The notes under the pieces: model-generated
Seen by the model: only the letters and a program-made list of their open reading frames with translations
Database searches by the model: none
What the model was told of the DNA's origin: nothing
Assembly: GCA_002713555.1 (NCBI GenBank)
Contig: PATG01000134.1
Location: forward strand, 3,573 to 16,861
Length of the DNA stretch: 13,289 bases
Source: Planctomycetaceae bacterium
GTDB taxonomy: Bacteria > Planctomycetota > Planctomycetia > Pirellulales > Lacipirellulaceae
Direction: 5' to 3'
Made by a program: the position numbers and the translations under genes
Shown: piece after piece, positions 1-6,822 of the stretch
Layout: each line of letters starts with the position of its first letter
Numbering within the stretch: position 1 is the stretch's first letter

Positions 1-38
1 CCTTGCCACAATGTTTTTTGGTGACAGAAAGCCAAGTT

Positions 39-68
39 TTGACGAAGAAAAACCCCTGTTTTTGTTAT
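39..68 (+). promoter_or_regulatory. Candidate sigma-70 promoter of the GntR gene
   Basis: TTGACG at 39-44 resembles a -35 box. TGTTAT at 63-68 is a 4/6 match to a -10 box, with an 18-base spacer. Transcription would begin near 75 and leave a leader of about 140 bases before the ATG at 217. The spacer holds an inverted repeat, AAAAAC at 48-53 and GTTTTT at 58-63, so a dimeric repressor bound there would block this promoter. This is a consensus match by eye only. Confidence 0.35.
48..63. promoter_or_regulatory. Possible operator: AAAAAC / GTTTTT inverted repeat
   Basis: Perfect 6-bp arms AAAAAC (48-53) and GTTTTT (58-63) flank CCCT, inside the spacer of the candidate promoter of the regulator gene. 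A similar element, AAAAACC-T-GGTTTTT, lies at 1403-1417, 24 bases before the promoter leading to the PEP-CTERM gene. Autoregulation and control of the downstream gene by the GntR protein would explain both, but A/T-rich palindromes also arise by chance. Confidence 0.25.
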
Positions 69-74
69 CTCTTA

Positions 75-121
75 CCCATTTAACCCACTTGAGGCAGGCT
101 AAAATGGGAAAAGGCCCATTT
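75..121 (+). promoter_or_regulatory. Leader with two mutually exclusive hairpins
   Basis: AAATGGG at 102-108 can pair with CCCATTT at 75-81 (20-base loop) or with an identical CCCATTT at 115-121 (6-base loop, the more stable option). No U-tract follows, so this is not a normal terminator. It could be an RNA switch in the regulator mRNA, or a DNA site with repeated half-sites. Confidence 0.25.
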
Positions 122-216
122 ATCACACAATTGAAAAATACCTTGGCTGCATTCTTTGCAGAAAGCATGGTAAAAAGGACCCGTAGAAACCCCAGGGCCC
201 ATTGATAGGATCCCAG

Positions 217-1116
217 ATGGCCGAATCTTTACCAAGGCAGTCTTTAGCGGACAAAGTCAGCAAGCATCTCAAAGCTCAACTTGCCAATCAAGAACGGAAG
301 GTAGGGGAGCGATTCAACGCCCGGCATATTGCTACCGAGTTAGGAGTAAGCCGCACGACAATCAACAAGGCGATCGAAAAACTGATTACAGAGGGATTGG
401 TCGAGCTTGACGAGTCACGCCATCCGGTGGTCGTTGCTTTGCCGACGAAGCTAAAGGTTCATGACACAACTGAATTCGAGTTTTCAAACCAGACCGACAG
501 CACCTATGAATTTCTCCTGGAAAAGATTCTGCGTGGCGACTTAGGTCCAGGAGAAATTGTAAAAGAACGTCCCTTAGCCATCGAACTGGGAGTGAATCCG
601 GCAACTTTACGGCGCGCCGCAGAGTGGTTGCGGGGTGACGGTTTATTAGAACGCCTGCCCCGCAGAGGCTGGCAAGTCTCCGGACTTTCGCCAAGAGATT
701 TACAGGACACCTACGATATTCGATTGTTGCTCGAACCCTGCGCAATCACCGAGGCCGTTCGCTGGATTTCTGAAGAGGATCTGGACCAATTGGACAGAGA
801 TTCGGATCGCCTTAACGAACTCGGTGAGAAAGCCAGCGTTTACGATCGTCGCGAAGCGGACAGCCAATTCCATCTGAAGATCTGCGAAGCATCTGGCAAT
901 CGAATCCTCAAAGAATCGCTCGAACCACTCATCCGCAAGACGTTACTGATCACCACGGTTAGCTTTCGTTTTGGACGTTCTTCGAGCTCGTTTGAAGAGC
1001 ACAAGACTATTATTGAAGCTCTGAGAAAGCGCGATGCCAAAGCCGCAACGAAACAGTTAAAAATACACTTGCGAAACGCAAAGAAGTTCAATACGGCCGC
1101 ATGGGAACGTCATTAA
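217..1116 (+). CDS. FadR/FCD-type GntR transcriptional regulator with two winged-helix domains
   Basis: A cytoplasmic DNA-binding regulator of 299 residues. Residues about 10-76 form one GntR-like winged helix (ELGVSRTTINKAIEKL is the recognition-helix region). Residues about 96-156 form a second (ELGVNPATLRRAAEWL, then the wing LPRRGWQVSGL). Residues about 160-290 are an all-helical FCD effector domain, with the usual DxxxH pair at D215/H219 and further histidines at H262 (EEHKTI) and H284 (KIHLRN) that normally hold a metal near the ligand pocket. Typical FCD regulators have one winged helix and 220-250 residues, so the extra N-terminal domain is unusual. A TTG at 202 is in frame, but the ATG at 217 follows AGGA at 207-210 at a good distance. 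FCD regulators usually sense organic or sugar acids; the ligand here is unknown. Base composition is AT-richer than the - strand genes. Confidence 0.85.
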   Translation: MAESLPRQSLADKVSKHLKAQLANQERKVGERFNARHIATELGVSRTTINKAIEKLITEGLVELDESRHPVVVALPTKLKVHDTTEFEFSNQTDSTYEFLLEKILRGDLGPGEIVKERPLAIELGVNPATLRRAAEWLRGDGLLERLPRRGWQVSGLSPRDLQDTYDIRLLLEPCAITEAVRWISEEDLDQLDRDSDRLNELGEKASVYDRREADSQFHLKICEASGNRILKESLEPLIRKTLLITTVSFRFGRSSSSFEEHKTIIEALRKRDAKAATKQLKIHLRNAKKFNTAAWERH

Positions 1117-1402
1117 GCATTAAAATTTCCGCAAATCGCCATTTCCTGGCAGTCGTAGCGATTCCGCCAGATTCTGGGCTCTAAGAGTTAGCAGGATTTC
1201 ACATTGAGGCTGCGAAACGGCTAATTCTGGCTATCAAATGCCTTCCAAAATTGTCCTTTCCCTCGTCTTCGGGGTGGGGGTGGCATTGGGCTTTTAAAAT
1301 TGGCTCACAGGGTGAAAACCACCTATTTCGAGTGGTATCACTAAGATTTCCTTGCTAACCAAGGCTTATGAAGCGCGGATGCGGCATTATGAAACTGTGA
1401 GA

Positions 1403-1417
1403 AAAAACCTGGTTTTT
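1403..1417. promoter_or_regulatory. Possible operator: AAAAACC-T-GGTTTTT palindrome
   Basis: Perfect 7-bp arms around one base, ending 23 bases before the TTGACA at 1441. It shares the AAAAAC...GTTTTT layout with the site at 48-63 in the promoter of the GntR gene, so it may be a second target of that regulator. Not tested against any known FCD operator set. Confidence 0.25.
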
Positions 1418-1440
1418 GACACCCTAAAATCGCAAAAATG

Positions 1441-1468
1441 TTGACAATCCAGAAAATCTGCTTATATT
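1441..1468 (+). promoter_or_regulatory. Strong sigma-70-like promoter, 475 bases before the PEP-CTERM gene
   Basis: A perfect -35 hexamer TTGACA (1441-1446) and TATATT (1463-1468) are spaced by 16 bases. TATTAA at 1465-1470 with an 18-base spacer is an alternative. The expected start is near 1475, giving an unusually long leader for the ATG at 1945, or the start of a separate non-coding RNA. It is the best promoter match in the window. Confidence 0.5.
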
Positions 1469-1475
1469 AAACCAA

Positions 1476-1845
1476 TCAAGGCGTGTTTTTACTCACTAAA
1501 GTGCTAAACGTGTGGTGTTTGTGAAGCTGCGGGTTCGGCTGAGTTGCTGAAACACTCTTGGTAACAAACCAATGAATTAGACACTATTGGAAAATGTGTA
1601 CTTTTCGCCCACTTGCGTGCTAATTAGGTTGGTTCTTTTCGAAAATCGGCAAAGGCATCGCCCCTGTTGGCATGATTGTATTTTTAAGATGAATTATGGC
1701 CCTGTGGCCAGTAGCAGCTAATGAGTACTGGTACAAATCGATTCTTTAAGCATAAAAGGAGTGTTTTATAGAGACGCCCCCCATTTACTTTCTGCTTGCA
1801 GGCGCATAGTTGCCTGAGTTGAAAGCAATTCGGTGGCGTTTTTTG
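1476..1845 (+). ncRNA. Candidate structured leader RNA or independent small RNA
   Basis: The unit starts at a good promoter, has no convincing ORF, and ends at a terminator-like hairpin with a T-tract. Possible stems in order: GTGTTT 1515-1520 with AAACAC 1550-1555 (AGC/GCT pairs inside); TTGGT 1558-1562 with ACCAA 1568-1572; CCAGTA 1708-1713 with TACTGG 1726-1731; ATAAAA 1752-1757 with TTTTAT 1764-1769; then the terminator. I do not recognise tmRNA, RNase P, 6S RNA or a known riboswitch core in it. Stems were found by eye, and short ones are expected by chance. Confidence 0.3.
1774..1845 (+). terminator. Terminator-like hairpin upstream of the PEP-CTERM gene
   Basis: ACGCC (1774-1778) pairs with GGCGT (1835-1839), and CC (1780-1781) with GG (1832-1833). 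Inside, CTTTC (1788-1792) pairs with GAAAG (1821-1825), and CAGGC (1799-1803) with GCCTG (1812-1816). The outer stem runs directly into TTTTTT. Placed about 100 bases before the ATG, it would end a small RNA or act as an attenuator for the PEP-CTERM gene. The stem is interrupted by internal loops, so its strength is uncertain. Confidence 0.4.
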
Positions 1846-1944
1846 TTGTCTCTTGTCATCAGGTTTTTTTTCCTTACTGGGTTTACTAATCTCCCTGAAT
1901 CAAAGCTTGTAGTTTTCTAGTCCTAATTAAGTTTGGAGGGTCTA

Positions 1945-2685
1945 ATGAAGAATTTTTTAGTTCCTGCGTTCGCGGTTGTTTTAACGCTTGCGTTATCCAC
2001 AACATCGGAAGCACAAACAGACAGCCTTGCTGCTGATCATGCGGCGAACATTGCCGCCGGTATCGGCGCAATGCAAAATCCACTTCCTTCGACACATGGC
2101 GGACAGTGGACCTTCTATGCAGTAGGTGACGCCCAGAATTCACCGACCGTAGTTGCTACGTCGGGTGACGTGGGTGCGGGTGTTGGAGTAGGTTGGGACG
2201 ACCCTGGTCAAGGTGTTGGCGGCTTTGGTCAAGGTGGAGCACACGGTTTGGGCCCTGGTGGCGGTGACGGTATTGTGCAGCACACCGTTGGTGGTGGTGC
2301 GATTAGCAAAATCGATTACGCTGTACCGCAGACCGCGGCTTACAAAATCGAATTGAACATTCAGCAACGACTTTGGGAGGCGGCTCGAGCCAACCGAATT
2401 GAAGTCTACTTGAACGATTACGATTTTAATGGTTCGGCTATTGCTACATTGGATGCTCCCGTCGGCGGGGTGTTCCCCCCCCCTGGCAATAGTGGCACCT
2501 TTTATGCAAATCTAACGAGCACTGATGTGTTAACCATAGGGATCAGCGGCAACGGTGCTGGTGGTGACGGCGTCGGTACGTTTGGAAGCTTTAACATGCT
2601 GATTACACCCGTACCAGAGCCAACCACTTGCCTGTTGTTAGGTTCCGGACTGTGCGGACTCATCATGGTGCGTCGTCGCAGCTAG
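1945..2685 (+). CDS. Secreted glycine-rich PEP-CTERM sorting domain protein
   Basis: A 246-residue exported protein of unknown function. Residues 1-23 are a signal peptide (hydrophobic run LVPAFAVVLTLAL, likely cut after SEA). Residues about 70-120 are very rich in glycine. Residues about 125-220 look like beta-strand sequence ending in FGSFNMLITP. Residues 223-246 are a classic PEP-CTERM signal: VPEPTTCLLLG, a hydrophobic span and the basic tail RRRS. In this family an exosortase recognises and cuts the signal during export, and products are often tied to exopolysaccharide or cell-surface matrix. The start is the ATG at 1945 after GGAGGG at 1935-1940; an in-frame TTG at 1933 overlaps that site and is unlikely. 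A run of nine C at 2475-2483 within the gene is a slippage risk. A strong terminator follows, so the gene is probably transcribed alone. Confidence 0.85.
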   Translation: MKNFLVPAFAVVLTLALSTTSEAQTDSLAADHAANIAAGIGAMQNPLPSTHGGQWTFYAVGDAQNSPTVVATSGDVGAGVGVGWDDPGQGVGGFGQGGAHGLGPGGGDGIVQHTVGGGAISKIDYAVPQTAAYKIELNIQQRLWEAARANRIEVYLNDYDFNGSAIATLDAPVGGVFPPPGNSGTFYANLTSTDVLTIGISGNGAGGDGVGTFGSFNMLITPVPEPTTCLLLGSGLCGLIMVRRRS

Positions 2686-2715
2686 AGTCCTAAGGTGTAG
2701 TTGAATTAAAGATCG

Positions 2716-2749
2716 AGAGGCTGCCCGCTAACCGGGCAGCCTCTTTTTT
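2716..2749 (+). terminator. Intrinsic terminator of the PEP-CTERM gene
   Basis: A perfect 12-bp stem, 2716-2727 with 2733-2744 (core GAGGCTGCCCG), loop CTAAC, runs into six T at 2744-2749. It lies 30 bases after the stop codon and shields the convergent - strand gene. Confidence 0.9.
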
Positions 2750-2801
2750 GCGCGCTATGCAACAGCAGCAGTTGCCGGGGATTTGGCCTTGCATAACGCG
2801 C
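2750..2801. repeat. Near-perfect inverted repeat next to the terminator
   Basis: Arms of 13 bases (2750-2762, GCGCGCTATGCAA; and 2789-2801, TTGCATAACGCGC) match at 12 of 13 positions around a 26-base spacer. It starts on the base after the T-tract of the terminator. Role unknown; it is the first of a series of palindromes filling the gap to the convergent gene. Confidence 0.6.
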
Positions 2802-2817
2802 AGCGCGGCCAACAAGA

Positions 2818-2847
2818 ATTCCCCTCCCCATGCATGGGGAGGGGAAT
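2818..2847. repeat. 30-bp perfect palindrome centred on ATGCAT, copy 1
   Basis: Arms CCCCTCCCC and GGGGAGGGG surround ATGCAT, extended by ATT/AAT to a perfect 30-bp palindrome. The central 24 bases recur exactly at 6763-6786. Both copies have the CCTCCCT-GAA-AGGGAGG hairpin downstream, so the two modules appear to travel together. Confidence 0.85.
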
Positions 2848-2908
2848 CTTTCATTTATAGAGGGGTAGCAACTGAGGCCGCCGAGCCGTGGCGAGGAAAA
2901 AGGCCGAG

Positions 2909-3026
2909 GGCGGTAGTCTTTTATACTACCGCCTTGCGCTCGCTTGCCACTGGCAACCGTGCTCAGTTGCTCCCTCCCCCCTATATCTCTTGATTTGGGG
3001 CCTCCCTGAAAGGGAGGGGGATATAG
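2909..3026 (+). repeat. Mosaic intergenic repeat, copy A
   Basis: A chain of hairpins. GGCGGTAGT (2909-2917) pairs with ACTACCGCC (2925-2933). TTGCCA (2944-2949) pairs with TGGCAA (2951-2956). CTATATC (2981-2987) pairs with GATATAG (3020-3026) and encloses CCTCCCT-GAA-AGGGAGG (3001-3017). Bases 2925-2977 match 10229-10281 at 48 of 53 positions in the same orientation, whereas the core 2972-3018 matches 10276-10322 at 42 of 47 positions only as its reverse complement. Organisation resembles REP/BIME-type interspersed palindromes; no transposase is present here. Confidence 0.75.
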
Positions 3027-3104
3027 TGAGGAAAACTTGCGCAAAAAAATTTGAAGCGCTAATAGCATAGATGAATACTATCCGTGCCATCCGTGGCCAA
3101 TCTC

Positions 3105-4160
3105 CTACAGCCTAACTTCCTCACCCGTAGAACCCAGACGGATCGTTTTGCTCTCCAGGTCGTGAAATGCCTGAATATGACGTACGGTGCGATTGCGGGC
3201 CCGCATCAGGACTGAGTGCGTCACGCAGTGGCGGTGGTGGAAGCTGATACCTGGCAGCATGGGCGAATCACTGATCCCGGTCGCTGCGAAAATGAGATGA
3301 TTGCCGGGTGTCATCTCCTCCACATTCCAAATCCGCTCCAGGTCTGCGGGGGTGCAGCCTTCTTCATCCAGCAAGCTGGCTCGCTCTGCCTCGTCACGCG
3401 GACTTATGCGGCACAGCTGTTGACCGCCCAAACACTTGATGGCCGCGGCAGAGAGCACGGCTTCGGGGCTACCTCCGATGCCGACGTACACGTCGACGCC
3501 CGAATCGGGCAGACTGGGAGCGACCGCGGCCGCCACGTCGCCATCAGAAATGAGTCGAATGCGACAGTTGAGTTCTCTGAGCTTCTGGATGATCTCGTCA
3601 TGCCGCGGTCGGTCCAACACGACCACCACCAGGTCGCTCACCCGTTTGTCCAATTGGCCGGCCACCATGCTCAGGTTTGTTTCCAGCGGCGCATCCAATT
3701 GCAGTCGGGCGTCGCTATTGGCGACCGACTGGCCCACGGCCAGCTTTTCCATGTAGTACGAGGGAATCGACGGGAACAGTTCCCGTGGGTCATCGTCTGG
3801 CTGGGCGCAGGTACTCACGGCCATCACAGAAATCGCACCGGGCAGGCCTTTGGCCGTGAGGGTGGTACCGTCGATCGGGTCCAAGGCAATGGCTGCCGGG
3901 ATGGCGCTGGGGTTCCACGAACCCAGCTGGTCGTCGGTAAAGATGCCCGGGGCTTCGTCCTTACGCCCCTCGCCAATCCGCACCAATCCCTTACAATCGA
4001 TGAGCTGGAACATCCCGCGGATGGCATCCGAAGCGGCATAGTCGGCCCGGTTCTTGTCGCCCTTGCCAAAGTGCGTCCAGGCAGCCAAGGCCGCGTTTTC
4101 GGTGCAACGTACCAGATCCAAATCGATGGCCCGCTCCGGATCATGCCGGGTTTTTTTCAT
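3105..4160 (-). CDS. glpX: Class II fructose-1,6-bisphosphatase (GlpX type)
   Basis: A cytoplasmic metal-dependent phosphatase of 351 residues that hydrolyses fructose 1,6-bisphosphate to fructose 6-phosphate in gluconeogenesis; some relatives also act on sedoheptulose 1,7-bisphosphate. Family motifs in order: GKGDKNRAD (D35), GEGRKDEAP (E64), DPIDGTT (D94, D97), LDRPRH (182-187), ISDGDVAAA, and GIGGSPEAVLSAAA (E233). D35, E64, D94, D97 and E233 correspond to the metal ligands of E. coli GlpX, so it should be active. The ATG at 4160 is chosen because AGGAG lies seven bases before it; an upstream in-frame extension to 4214 lacks such a site. Length is close to the usual 330-350. It is 179 bases downstream of the GH127-like gene, a gap holding the self-complementary 4271-4286 but no clear promoter. 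Confidence 0.93.
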   Translation of the reverse strand: MKKTRHDPERAIDLDLVRCTENAALAAWTHFGKGDKNRADYAASDAIRGMFQLIDCKGLVRIGEGRKDEAPGIFTDDQLGSWNPSAIPAAIALDPIDGTTLTAKGLPGAISVMAVSTCAQPDDDPRELFPSIPSYYMEKLAVGQSVANSDARLQLDAPLETNLSMVAGQLDKRVSDLVVVVLDRPRHDEIIQKLRELNCRIRLISDGDVAAAVAPSLPDSGVDVYVGIGGSPEAVLSAAAIKCLGGQQLCRISPRDEAERASLLDEEGCTPADLERIWNVEEMTPGNHLIFAATGISDSPMLPGISFHHRHCVTHSVLMRARNRTVRHIQAFHDLESKTIRLGSTGEEVRL

Positions 4161-4339
4161 GGTATTACTCCTGTGCAGATTGGATATGCACCGATGTTCT
4201 ACGAATGGGGCCAATTTGTCGAGAGTGAATTGAAAGTAGCAAACCTGTCATCCCGAGGCTGGTTGCACTTGCGCAAGGCCTTGTGCTGACAGTAAGCGTT
4301 AGAACTACACCCGAGGAATCTGGATCTTGAGCCCGTTCA

Positions 4340-6466
4340 CTACCACTGCAGGTTCTGAATCTGTGGCACGAATCGCCCCTTCTCCACCAGGCGACCGGTG
4401 GGCGGATTTTGATAGAGCGGGTAGGCCTCTCCTTTGGGGCTGATAGCGATCACCGTATTGCCGCGCATGGTGAGTCGGTAAGGCATCTCGCCCAGGACGC
4501 GATGAAACGTCTTTTGCGGTACGTCGAACGTGAATCGCACTTGATCCCCCGGCTGGAGCAGATAAACGTGTAAGTAGCGGCCCTCGCTTTTGGCACGTAC
4601 TGATTCGTCGTTGACAGTCACCTGGACATTCTCGGGATTAACCCAGCGGGGCACGCGCACGGCGACTTTCGCAGTGTCTTTGATGTGCAGATCGACCTCT
4701 CCCTTAACGGGCAAATAGCTAGCGACGTCGAGCCAGGGCGAGGCCCGATTTAGCAGTAGGTTTACACGCACCAGGTCACCTTGCTGCTGGACGATGCTAT
4801 CCCAAATGCAGTACAAAGTGCGCGCACCATTTGCCGTACAACAGTGCTGAACGCTTTGTTCTTTGAGTTTTGGTCCCTGCGGGGTCTGTTGTACCTCCAG
4901 TCCTTCGTTGGCCCGCATCCATCCAAAAAAACTGCCCAGACTCCGCTCCTTGATATTGTGGGTGTCTCGATAGGGTCTCGGGTCGGGTCCTGTGCGGTAG
5001 TAGGCATCAGGAATGCTATCGAACAGACCGGTATCGCAAATCTGTCCCTGCGCATACACATTCCGCACCCAGCGATCCACATCATCCCAATATTCGCCGA
5101 CCCCCATTTTGGTAAGATTCAGTGCTAACCAACACATGTCGGCGACTTCACAGATTTCGACCGTATTGCCTTGCCGCTGGAGATACCAGTCAGAACCCGG
5201 CTGAGCCTCTGGAAAGTATCCGATGAGTGGATCGCCCATTTCTCGCACAAAACGGTAGCAGGCATCCACCCGTTCGAGCAAAGCTCGGTCGCCCGAGGCA
5301 ATGCCGTACTCACAAACGGCCATCAGCGCATACAAACCATGGTGGTAGTGCCAGAAGGAATAGCTGCCATCCTCGTTGTAAAAGAGTCGGGCCAGGGCCC
5401 AATGCGCCAGCCCCCTGGATAGCTCCAGCGCCGGTTCGTAACCCGTGATTCGATAAAAGAGTCCAGCGCCATGGCCGGTGGAACCAATCGAATAGACGAT
5501 GGTCATCAAGTCGTCTTTGCTATACAGCCCGCCTCCTTCGCTATTCATCAATCCTGGTTCGTCGGCATTGGCCGGGACTTCGATGCCGGGGGTGTAGGTC
5601 GCCCGCCAGAGAAACCGAAACTCGTCGATCAAGAACTTCTCGGCGAGATCTTCACTTTTTTCGGCCGACTGGGTTTTTTGGCGGACACTTTCGAAATCCC
5701 CATCACCGGGAGGTTTGGAGGCAAACTCGATATTCGTAAGGTCGGCAACTTTTTTGGTGCGGGTGAGTTCCAGCAGCCGATCGACTTTGCGCTTTCCTAT
5801 TTCGATCCACCGCGGGTCGTCGTCGATCTGTGCCAGAATGGACAGCGCCACCAGTTGTCGACCTTCCCCCCAGATTTCTGACCAGGAGACCGCAGGTCCT
5901 CCAGGCGTTTCTTCAAATTGGCCCAATCCTTGGGGAACTTGCTTAATCATTTCTACCGGCGCGTAAGTGAGTCCATCGTCGCCGATAAATTTCAGTTGAG
6001 ATTTCAGGACTCCCAGGTCGGTAGCAATATTGAGATCCGTTCCGGAGGCCAGTCGGGTCAACGCGAGGGCTTCGACAAATTTGGGGGGAATATTCAGATA
6101 GAGGTCGGTGATGTGATTGACGTACAACACGGGCGGTTTCCGCGAGAAGTCTACGACAAATTTCATGCCATACTCTCGCTCGGGATCCCAGACATTGGTG
6201 AGCGCGTTAACGGCTAGCCCCATGCGGTCGGCCAGGTCCAATGTGTCGGGTACCTGGGCTTGGTACCGCTCTCCTTGGATCGCCAGTTCCATAGGGTTGT
6301 GGTTTAACTGACGGATTGACTCTGGAAATGTTTTCGCCCGTTCATCGGCGAGGAGCAGGGGGGGGAGCAAGGCAGCGAGAACAACCAACGTCAAGGCGCA
6401 CATTGCAGGACGCAGCTGAGTGAGGCAATCGAAATGTTTGCAATCGAGGATCGGTAGTTTTTGCAT
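4340..6466 (-). CDS. Secreted GH127-like (DUF1680) glycosidase
   Basis: A 708-residue exported protein, probably an alpha/alpha-barrel glycoside hydrolase with a C-terminal beta-sandwich. The best evidence is the cysteine chemistry of GH127 beta-L-arabinofuranosidases: a Glu-X-Cys (VEICEVADM, E437 and C439) and a Cys-Cys pair (HCCTANGAR, C542-C543). In that family these hold zinc, with the first Cys of the pair as nucleophile. E420 (YFPEAQ) is a candidate acid/base. The C-terminal part (KVAVRVPRWV, LQPGDQVRFTFDVP) matches the family's sandwich domain. A signal peptide is present (hydrophobic run LTLVVLAALLPPLLL, then ADERA), preceded by about 22 extra residues if the ATG at 6466 is used; the ATG at 6403 would give a standard signal peptide but lacks a ribosome site. 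A TATACT-like -10 lies at 6520-6525. Substrate unknown; related GH families cannot be excluded. Confidence 0.75.
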   Translation of the reverse strand: MQKLPILDCKHFDCLTQLRPAMCALTLVVLAALLPPLLLADERAKTFPESIRQLNHNPMELAIQGERYQAQVPDTLDLADRMGLAVNALTNVWDPEREYGMKFVVDFSRKPPVLYVNHITDLYLNIPPKFVEALALTRLASGTDLNIATDLGVLKSQLKFIGDDGLTYAPVEMIKQVPQGLGQFEETPGGPAVSWSEIWGEGRQLVALSILAQIDDDPRWIEIGKRKVDRLLELTRTKKVADLTNIEFASKPPGDGDFESVRQKTQSAEKSEDLAEKFLIDEFRFLWRATYTPGIEVPANADEPGLMNSEGGGLYSKDDLMTIVYSIGSTGHGAGLFYRITGYEPALELSRGLAHWALARLFYNEDGSYSFWHYHHGLYALMAVCEYGIASGDRALLERVDACYRFVREMGDPLIGYFPEAQPGSDWYLQRQGNTVEICEVADMCWLALNLTKMGVGEYWDDVDRWVRNVYAQGQICDTGLFDSIPDAYYRTGPDPRPYRDTHNIKERSLGSFFGWMRANEGLEVQQTPQGPKLKEQSVQHCCTANGARTLYCIWDSIVQQQGDLVRVNLLLNRASPWLDVASYLPVKGEVDLHIKDTAKVAVRVPRWVNPENVQVTVNDESVRAKSEGRYLHVYLLQPGDQVRFTFDVPQKTFHRVLGEMPYRLTMRGNTVIAISPKGEAYPLYQNPPTGRLVEKGRFVPQIQNLQW

Positions 6467-6541
6467 GGGAATATCTCTACTTATCGATGGAATGAGACAC
6501 TTTTGAGTATTCAACAGAGAGTATAGGAACTGGGTACCCGT

Positions 6542-6730
<189 letters not shown>

Positions 6731-6762
6731 CGCTTGTTCCGGCCTACAGTCTTACTTAAATC

Positions 6763-6786
6763 CCCCTCCCCATGCATGGGGAGGGG
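6763..6786. repeat. 24-bp palindrome centred on ATGCAT, copy 2
   Basis: Exact second copy of the central 24 bases of 2818-2847 (arms CCCCTCCCC and GGGGAGGGG). Flanking bases differ, which marks the ends of the conserved unit. It is 36 bases from the hairpin at 6823-6843. Confidence 0.85.
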
Positions 6787-6822
6787 CTGATCCGGGTACA
6801 AGACTTCAAAACCCTCCCCTAG

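Larger units (their letters stand above)
1117..1944. other. Long non-coding gap between regulator and PEP-CTERM genes
   Basis: This stretch of 828 bases has no convincing gene. Bases 1117-1400 hold only weak hairpins (CTGGC 1146-1150 with GCCAG 1166-1170; ACCAC 1318-1322 with GTGGT 1332-1336; CCTTG 1350-1354 with CAAGG 1360-1364) and no terminator for the regulator gene. Bases 1403-1470 hold a palindrome and a strong promoter match. Bases 1476-1845 hold several hairpins ending in a terminator-like structure. Bases 1846-1944 are an AT-rich leader ending in the ribosome binding site GGAGGG at 1935-1940. Confidence 0.7.

Noticed and set aside
11..205. Short open frame of 64 codons before the regulator gene
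   Set aside because: No ribosome binding site or domain pattern; it covers the candidate promoter and leader hairpins of the GntR gene.
1669..1684. Sigma-54-like site TGGCATG before the PEP-CTERM gene
   Set aside because: The -24 part fits, but the -12 GC is missing at the required spacing.
1476..1845. tmRNA, RNase P RNA or known riboswitch
   Set aside because: None of the recognisable conserved cores of those RNAs was seen, so it is kept only as an unnamed structured RNA.
2818..3026. CRISPR array
   Set aside because: The repeats are palindromes of different kinds at irregular spacing, not equal direct repeats with unique spacers, and no cas gene is present.
2706..3068. Open frames on both strands in the gap between the PEP-CTERM gene and glpX
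   Set aside because: They run through palindromic repeats and the terminator, and translate to low-complexity sequence without a ribosome site.
3216..4289. Long open frame of 357 codons on the + strand opposite glpX
   Set aside because: It lies wholly over the glpX gene, whose - strand product has all family motifs. The + strand translation has no domain pattern and looks like a shadow of GC-rich codons.
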